A stretch of 5,682 nucleotides of DNA from Kiritimatiellia bacterium (GTDB taxonomy: Bacteria; Verrucomicrobiota; Kiritimatiellia; SLAD01): positions 1 through 5,682 of the forward strand of contig SLAD01000133.1 of assembly GCA_007126995.1 (NCBI GenBank), in the 5' to 3' direction. The notes below the pieces were generated by a model. The model was given only the letters and a program-made list of their open reading frames with translations. It did not search any database and was not told where the DNA came from. The position numbers and the translations under genes were made by a program. Positions 5,000 through 5,682 of this stretch are shown one piece after another (the stretch's first letter is position 1; the number at the start of each line of letters is the position of its first letter).

Positions 5000-5682
5000 T
5001 TACGGCAGCGTGATTTCGATCTGGTACAGCTTCATCTCGTCCGTCGCGTCCAGATCGTGCACGGTGACCTCCTGGACGTTGGTGGTCGGCGGGCCGAGCG
5101 GGGTGACGGGTTGCCAATCGGGATCGGTGAGATCATCCGTGTAGCGAATGGTGTAGCCGCGCCCTGACCGTACCGGGTTGTACAGTAAGGCGACCTCGTC
5201 CGATTCGTTCGGCACGCGCTCAATGCGGAAGGTGAAGACTTCATTGGCATTGGTGGGATTGAGTCCGGCAATGTAACGGAACCAGTTGTCCTGCCCGGTC
5301 CCGGTCGGATCGGCGCTGGGAAAGGCGTTGGTATTATTCAAGCCGAAGTGCTGCACTTGCCACCAGTCGGGCAGCCCATCATTGGCGTACGTGCCGAAGT
5401 TGTCATCATCGACGTTAATGACCTGTACCGCTCCGGTTCCGCTCATGCCGAGCCAAGCACCGGAAAACGGACCGGGCGTATCCTCGTACACCGCGTCCGC
5501 CAAGGCCAAGCCGGTGGCATCGATTGAGTCGAGCGGCCAGTCCGGTTGATCCCAAGTCACTTGATCGCCCGGCACCGCCGTGATGGTGTCGTCGTCATTC
5601 ACGGCCAGGCCGGTCAATTGCGTGGTGCTTTCCTCGTCGACCTCATGCGGCGATCCGGCCAGTTCGAGGACGACCACATCGG
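5000..5682 (-). CDS. Secreted/surface protein, C-terminal part: Ig-like domain, DGLPDWWQ motif and terminal beta domain (5' end outside window)
   Basis: The frame is open to the right edge: an Asp codon precedes the GTG at 5677, so that GTG is read as an internal Val and the start lies outside. About 226 codons are visible, ending in TAA at 5000-5002. Numbering the 5677 codon as residue 1, residues about 5-88 resemble a bacterial Ig-like (BIG_2-type) domain (VDEESTTQLTGLAVNDDDTI, then 'VTWDQPDW', 'GLALADAVYED', 'VQVINV'). Residues 90-140 contain an Asp-rich run and the DGLPDWWQ...FG motif (genomic 5357-5380), followed by ADPTGTGQDNWFRYIAGLNP. This arrangement is typical of secreted proteins of Verrucomicrobiota and Kiritimatiellota and related to Ca-binding TSP3-like linkers. 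Residues 147-225 form the usual closing beta domain of such proteins ('FRIERV', 'GRGYTIRYTDDLTDPDWQPV', 'YQIEITLP'). No PEP-CTERM or other sorting signal is seen at the C-terminus. The gene is 85 bp upstream of, and in the same direction as, the repeat-protein gene. Catalytic or binding role is unknown, because any enzyme domain would be outside the window. Confidence 0.8.
   Translation of the reverse strand, partial: DVVVLELAGSPHEVDEESTTQLTGLAVNDDDTITAVPGDQVTWDQPDWPLDSIDATGLALADAVYEDTPGPFSGAWLGMSGTGAVQVINVDDDNFGTYANDGLPDWWQVQHFGLNNTNAFPSADPTGTGQDNWFRYIAGLNPTNANEVFTFRIERVPNESDEVALLYNPVRSGRGYTIRYTDDLTDPDWQPVTPLGPPTTNVQEVTVHDLDATDEMKLYQIEITLP

Noticed and set aside
5000..5677. GTG at 5677 as the start of the right-hand gene
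   Set aside because: The frame continues past it to the edge of the window, and the protein would begin inside an Ig-like domain without a signal peptide.
1..5682. tRNA, rRNA, insertion sequence or transposase
   Set aside because: No cloverleaf, rRNA-like stretch, terminal inverted repeats or transposase-like translation was seen on either strand.

Overview
The window looks like chromosomal DNA from a Gram-negative bacterium of the PVC superphylum, most likely Verrucomicrobiota, Kiritimatiellota or Planctomycetota. This rests on three protein styles that I recognise from those phyla: a C-terminal region with a DGLPDWWQ motif, a secreted protein built from YadA-head-like 15-residue repeats with a GDGSGLTNL connector, and a secreted reprolysin-like metalloprotease with a beta-helix-type tail. 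A LolA-like periplasmic protein implies an outer membrane. No rRNA or conserved housekeeping gene is present to fix the taxon.

Layout. Positions 1-518 (+) hold the 3' end of a LolA-like (outer-membrane lipoprotein-sorting-like) protein. Positions 519-587 are a short convergent gap with two small hairpins. Everything to the right is on the minus strand and reads right to left. First comes the C-terminal part of a large secreted protein (5000-5682, continuing past the right edge), then an 85-bp gap with phased short repeats and a possible promoter (4915-4999). Next is a complete 912-residue secreted repeat protein (2176-4914). A 13-bp gap follows, in which the upstream stop codon lies inside the next Shine-Dalgarno sequence. 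Last is a complete 524-residue secreted zinc metalloprotease (588-2162).

The repeat protein has a signal peptide, an N-terminal surface-protein domain and three blocks of exact 15-residue repeats (9, 5 and 11 units). Each block ends in the same 'SFAAGR...FVWAD' cap. The first two caps lead through an approximately 86-residue connector into the next block. The C-terminal domain starts at 'GADISEPF' and is not a YadA-type membrane anchor. The metalloprotease has a propeptide with a single unpaired cysteine, a complete HExxHxxGxxH site with a Met-turn, eight further cysteines in the catalytic domain, and a short beta-helix-like tail.

The tight spacing implies that the repeat protein and protease are co-transcribed and probably translationally coupled. 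The most interesting hypothesis is therefore a functional pair: an exported fibrous or stalk-like protein made together with an exported zymogen protease that could process it or act alongside it. That functional link is inference. The sequence shows only the gene order, spacing and domains.
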